From: an uncultured Collinsella sp.
GTDB taxonomy: Bacteria; Actinomycetota; Coriobacteriia; Coriobacteriales; Coriobacteriaceae
NCBI GenBank assembly: GCA_900541695.1
Contig: UQKL01000003.1
Span: 62,001 to 126,000, forward strand
Reading direction: 5' to 3'
Length of the DNA: 64,000 nucleotides
The translations under genes were made by a program, and so were the position numbers. The notes under the pieces are model-generated. The model searched no databases, was not told the DNA's origin, and saw only the letters and a program-made list of their open reading frames with translations. Shown in pieces: positions 62,645 to 64,000 of this stretch (positions are counted from its first letter, which is position 1; every line of letters begins with the position of its first letter).

Positions 62645-64000
62645 CTAGGCGCGCTCCTCGATAGCACCGTTTCTATATGCATCGAGCAGCTGGCGTAGGT
62701 CCTGGATTTGGCTGCGGATCTTGGCGCCAGTGTCGGTATCGCTTACCATGCGGCGGCGGTCGGCCTCGTCAAAGCGGTTGGTCTCGCTTTCGATGTCCAC
62801 GTTGCGGGTGAGCGCCTCGGCAACGGTGGTAAAGGCCCGGTGCGACTTAAGACGGCATCCGCGCGAGCTCGAGATAAGCGTGTAGCCGGCGATGCCCGTT
62901 TTGGGGTGGTAGGCGCGGCAGAAGCCGCCATCGATGACCAGCAGCTTGCCTTCGGCGCGGATGGGCTGCTCGCCCTTGGTGGTTTTAACGGGTGTGTGGC
63001 CGTTGATGATGTGGCCGGTCGGCGAACATGCCATGGGTGCGACGCCGAACTCGCGCATGATGTCGTCGCAGACCGAGGGCGACTTGGTAAGCGTAAAGTA
63101 TGGGTCCATCGGCTCGGCCCAGGTGCTCTTATCGGCGATATAGGCGCGCTCAAAGGTACGCACCAGGCGTCCGCTGGCGGGTGAGTTAAAGCCGATCCAC
63201 AGGTACCACATCCAGTCGAGGGCGTCGCGGTCGCCTACGCGCCAGGCGCGGCGGGCGATGTGGTCGCAAAAATCGAGATAATCACGGCCGGCGTGCCAGG
63301 TACCCAGGCAGTTCATGCTGCTAAAGGTGCCGTCTTCGTTGAGCGGCACGCAGCCATGGAACAGCAGGTTGCCGTTGGTGACCTTGTACATCGAGCCGTG
63401 GGTGTAGAGAAAATCGATATGGCGATGCAGGTGATCGGCGGTGACAAATTCGGACACGAGCTTGTCGATGATGTGTTGCTCCTGGGGCGTGAGCGTGTAA
63501 GGGTCCGTCGGGTCGACGGTGGGGAAGTCGTTGGTCGCGAGCGGCCACACGCTGCCGTCGGCGAGCGTGACCGTGCCGGTGTCGTGGTCGATCTTGTCGA
63601 GCAGCAGGCGGTCGGTCATGTCGAACTCGGGGTGACGCTGGATAATCTGGCCCTCGAGTTTAAAGAGCAGCACGTTGATGGCCTTGATCAGCGGGGTGAT
63701 GGACTCGCCGGCGGTATAGGTGGCGTCGGCGAAGGCGACAAGCTCGCGCAGCGAGATGCCGTAATCGTTCTCGAGGATCTCGTAATTGTCGTAGCGCAGG
63801 TTGTTGCGCAGCACCGTGGCGATGCAGGCGGGCTCACCGGCCGCAGCGCCCATCCACAGCAGATCGTGGTTACCCCACTGAATATCGAGCGAATGATAGG
63901 TGAGCAGGCGGTCCATAATCTTGGCCGCACCGCCGCCGCGGTCGAAGATGTCGCCCACCAAGTGCAGGTGGTCGACGGCGAGCCGCTTGATGAGCGAGGC
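62645..64000 (-). CDS. fbp: Fructose-1,6-bisphosphatase class III (N-terminus outside window)
   Basis: The frame is open through the window end. It shows the metallophosphatase motifs VGDIFDRGG and IQWGNHDLLWMGAAAG, later LLFHGCVPLN, GHTPVKTTKGEQP and VIDGGFCRAYHPKTGIAGYTL, all typical of the large Mn-dependent class III enzyme of Firmicutes and related anaerobes. It hydrolyses fructose-1,6-bisphosphate in gluconeogenesis. About 450 residues are visible of the usual 640 or so. Confidence 0.94.
   Translation of the reverse strand, partial: ASLIKRLAVDHLHLVGDIFDRGGGAAKIMDRLLTYHSLDIQWGNHDLLWMGAAAGEPACIATVLRNNLRYDNYEILENDYGISLRELVAFADATYTAGESITPLIKAINVLLFKLEGQIIQRHPEFDMTDRLLLDKIDHDTGTVTLADGSVWPLATNDFPTVDPTDPYTLTPQEQHIIDKLVSEFVTADHLHRHIDFLYTHGSMYKVTNGNLLFHGCVPLNEDGTFSSMNCLGTWHAGRDYLDFCDHIARRAWRVGDRDALDWMWYLWIGFNSPASGRLVRTFERAYIADKSTWAEPMDPYFTLTKSPSVCDDIMREFGVAPMACSPTGHIINGHTPVKTTKGEQPIRAEGKLLVIDGGFCRAYHPKTGIAGYTLISSSRGCRLKSHRAFTTVAEALTRNVDIESETNRFDEADRRRMVSDTDTGAKIRSQIQDLRQLLDAYRNGAIEERA

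Overview
The window is a compact, high-GC bacterial chromosome segment. I read it as a gut Coriobacteriia genome, most like Collinsella. That is an inference from the GC-rich codon use, the [FeFe] hydrogenase, a class III fructose bisphosphatase, a formate-tetrahydrofolate ligase route, a Gram-positive type LexA box (GAAC-N4-GTTC) and large membrane-anchored surface proteins. I saw no rRNA, tRNA, CRISPR array or complete insertion sequence. The first gene (hydrogenase) and last gene (fructose bisphosphatase) run off the window ends.

Layout. 1-3.5 kb: 3' part of an [FeFe] hydrogenase, followed by a Tat-type lipoprotein and a fused ABC permease-ATPase. 3.6-8.6 kb: a lone RelB/DinJ-type antitoxin, a CPBP protease, a YgiQ radical SAM protein, a YoaK/DUF1275 membrane protein and an AT-rich small gene. 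9-13 kb: fucO-type dehydrogenase, M42 peptidase, and a single-chain HTH plus HipA-like kinase. 13-17 kb: mnmA, cysK, an Rrf2 regulator, a holin-like protein and a TrpR-like yerC. 17.2-24 kb: an AddB/AddA-like helicase-nuclease pair. 24-34 kb: DUF3284 protein, low-GC MFS transporter, dnaE, SWIM-SNF2 helicase and superoxide reductase. 34-38.4 kb: a NadE-like protein without catalytic residues, then ruvCAB behind a LexA box. 38.5-53.8 kb: fhs, a one-TM protein, a CDF transporter, a zinc-ribbon protein, a minus-strand YhcG nuclease / ADP-ribosylglycohydrolase / small-protein cluster, a lipoprotein, fchA-folD, a C69 dipeptidase and an AarF/UbiB kinase. 53.9-61.2 kb: a cobalamin riboswitch and two surface proteins with DUF4430 (transcobalamin-like) domains. 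61.2-64 kb: a 62-bp-period palindrome array, two GtrA-family genes and fbp.

Genes that work together. fhs, fchA and folD form a tetrahydrofolate one-carbon route. FolD here lacks the catalytic Lys and Gln needed for cyclohydrolase activity, and the adjacent FchA can supply that step. ruvCAB, the AddAB-like pair, dnaE and the SNF2 protein are replication or repair functions. The riboswitch followed by five DUF4430 domains on two surface proteins looks like a corrinoid-capture system and is my best candidate for an undescribed system.

The intergenic DNA is rich in long inverted repeats: a 30-bp perfect nested stem after fucO, a 22-bp perfect stem after the YoaK gene, a 23-bp near-perfect stem after addA, two hairpins sharing a GGGACGGGG loop with unrelated self-complementary arms, and the four-unit array at 61.2 kb.
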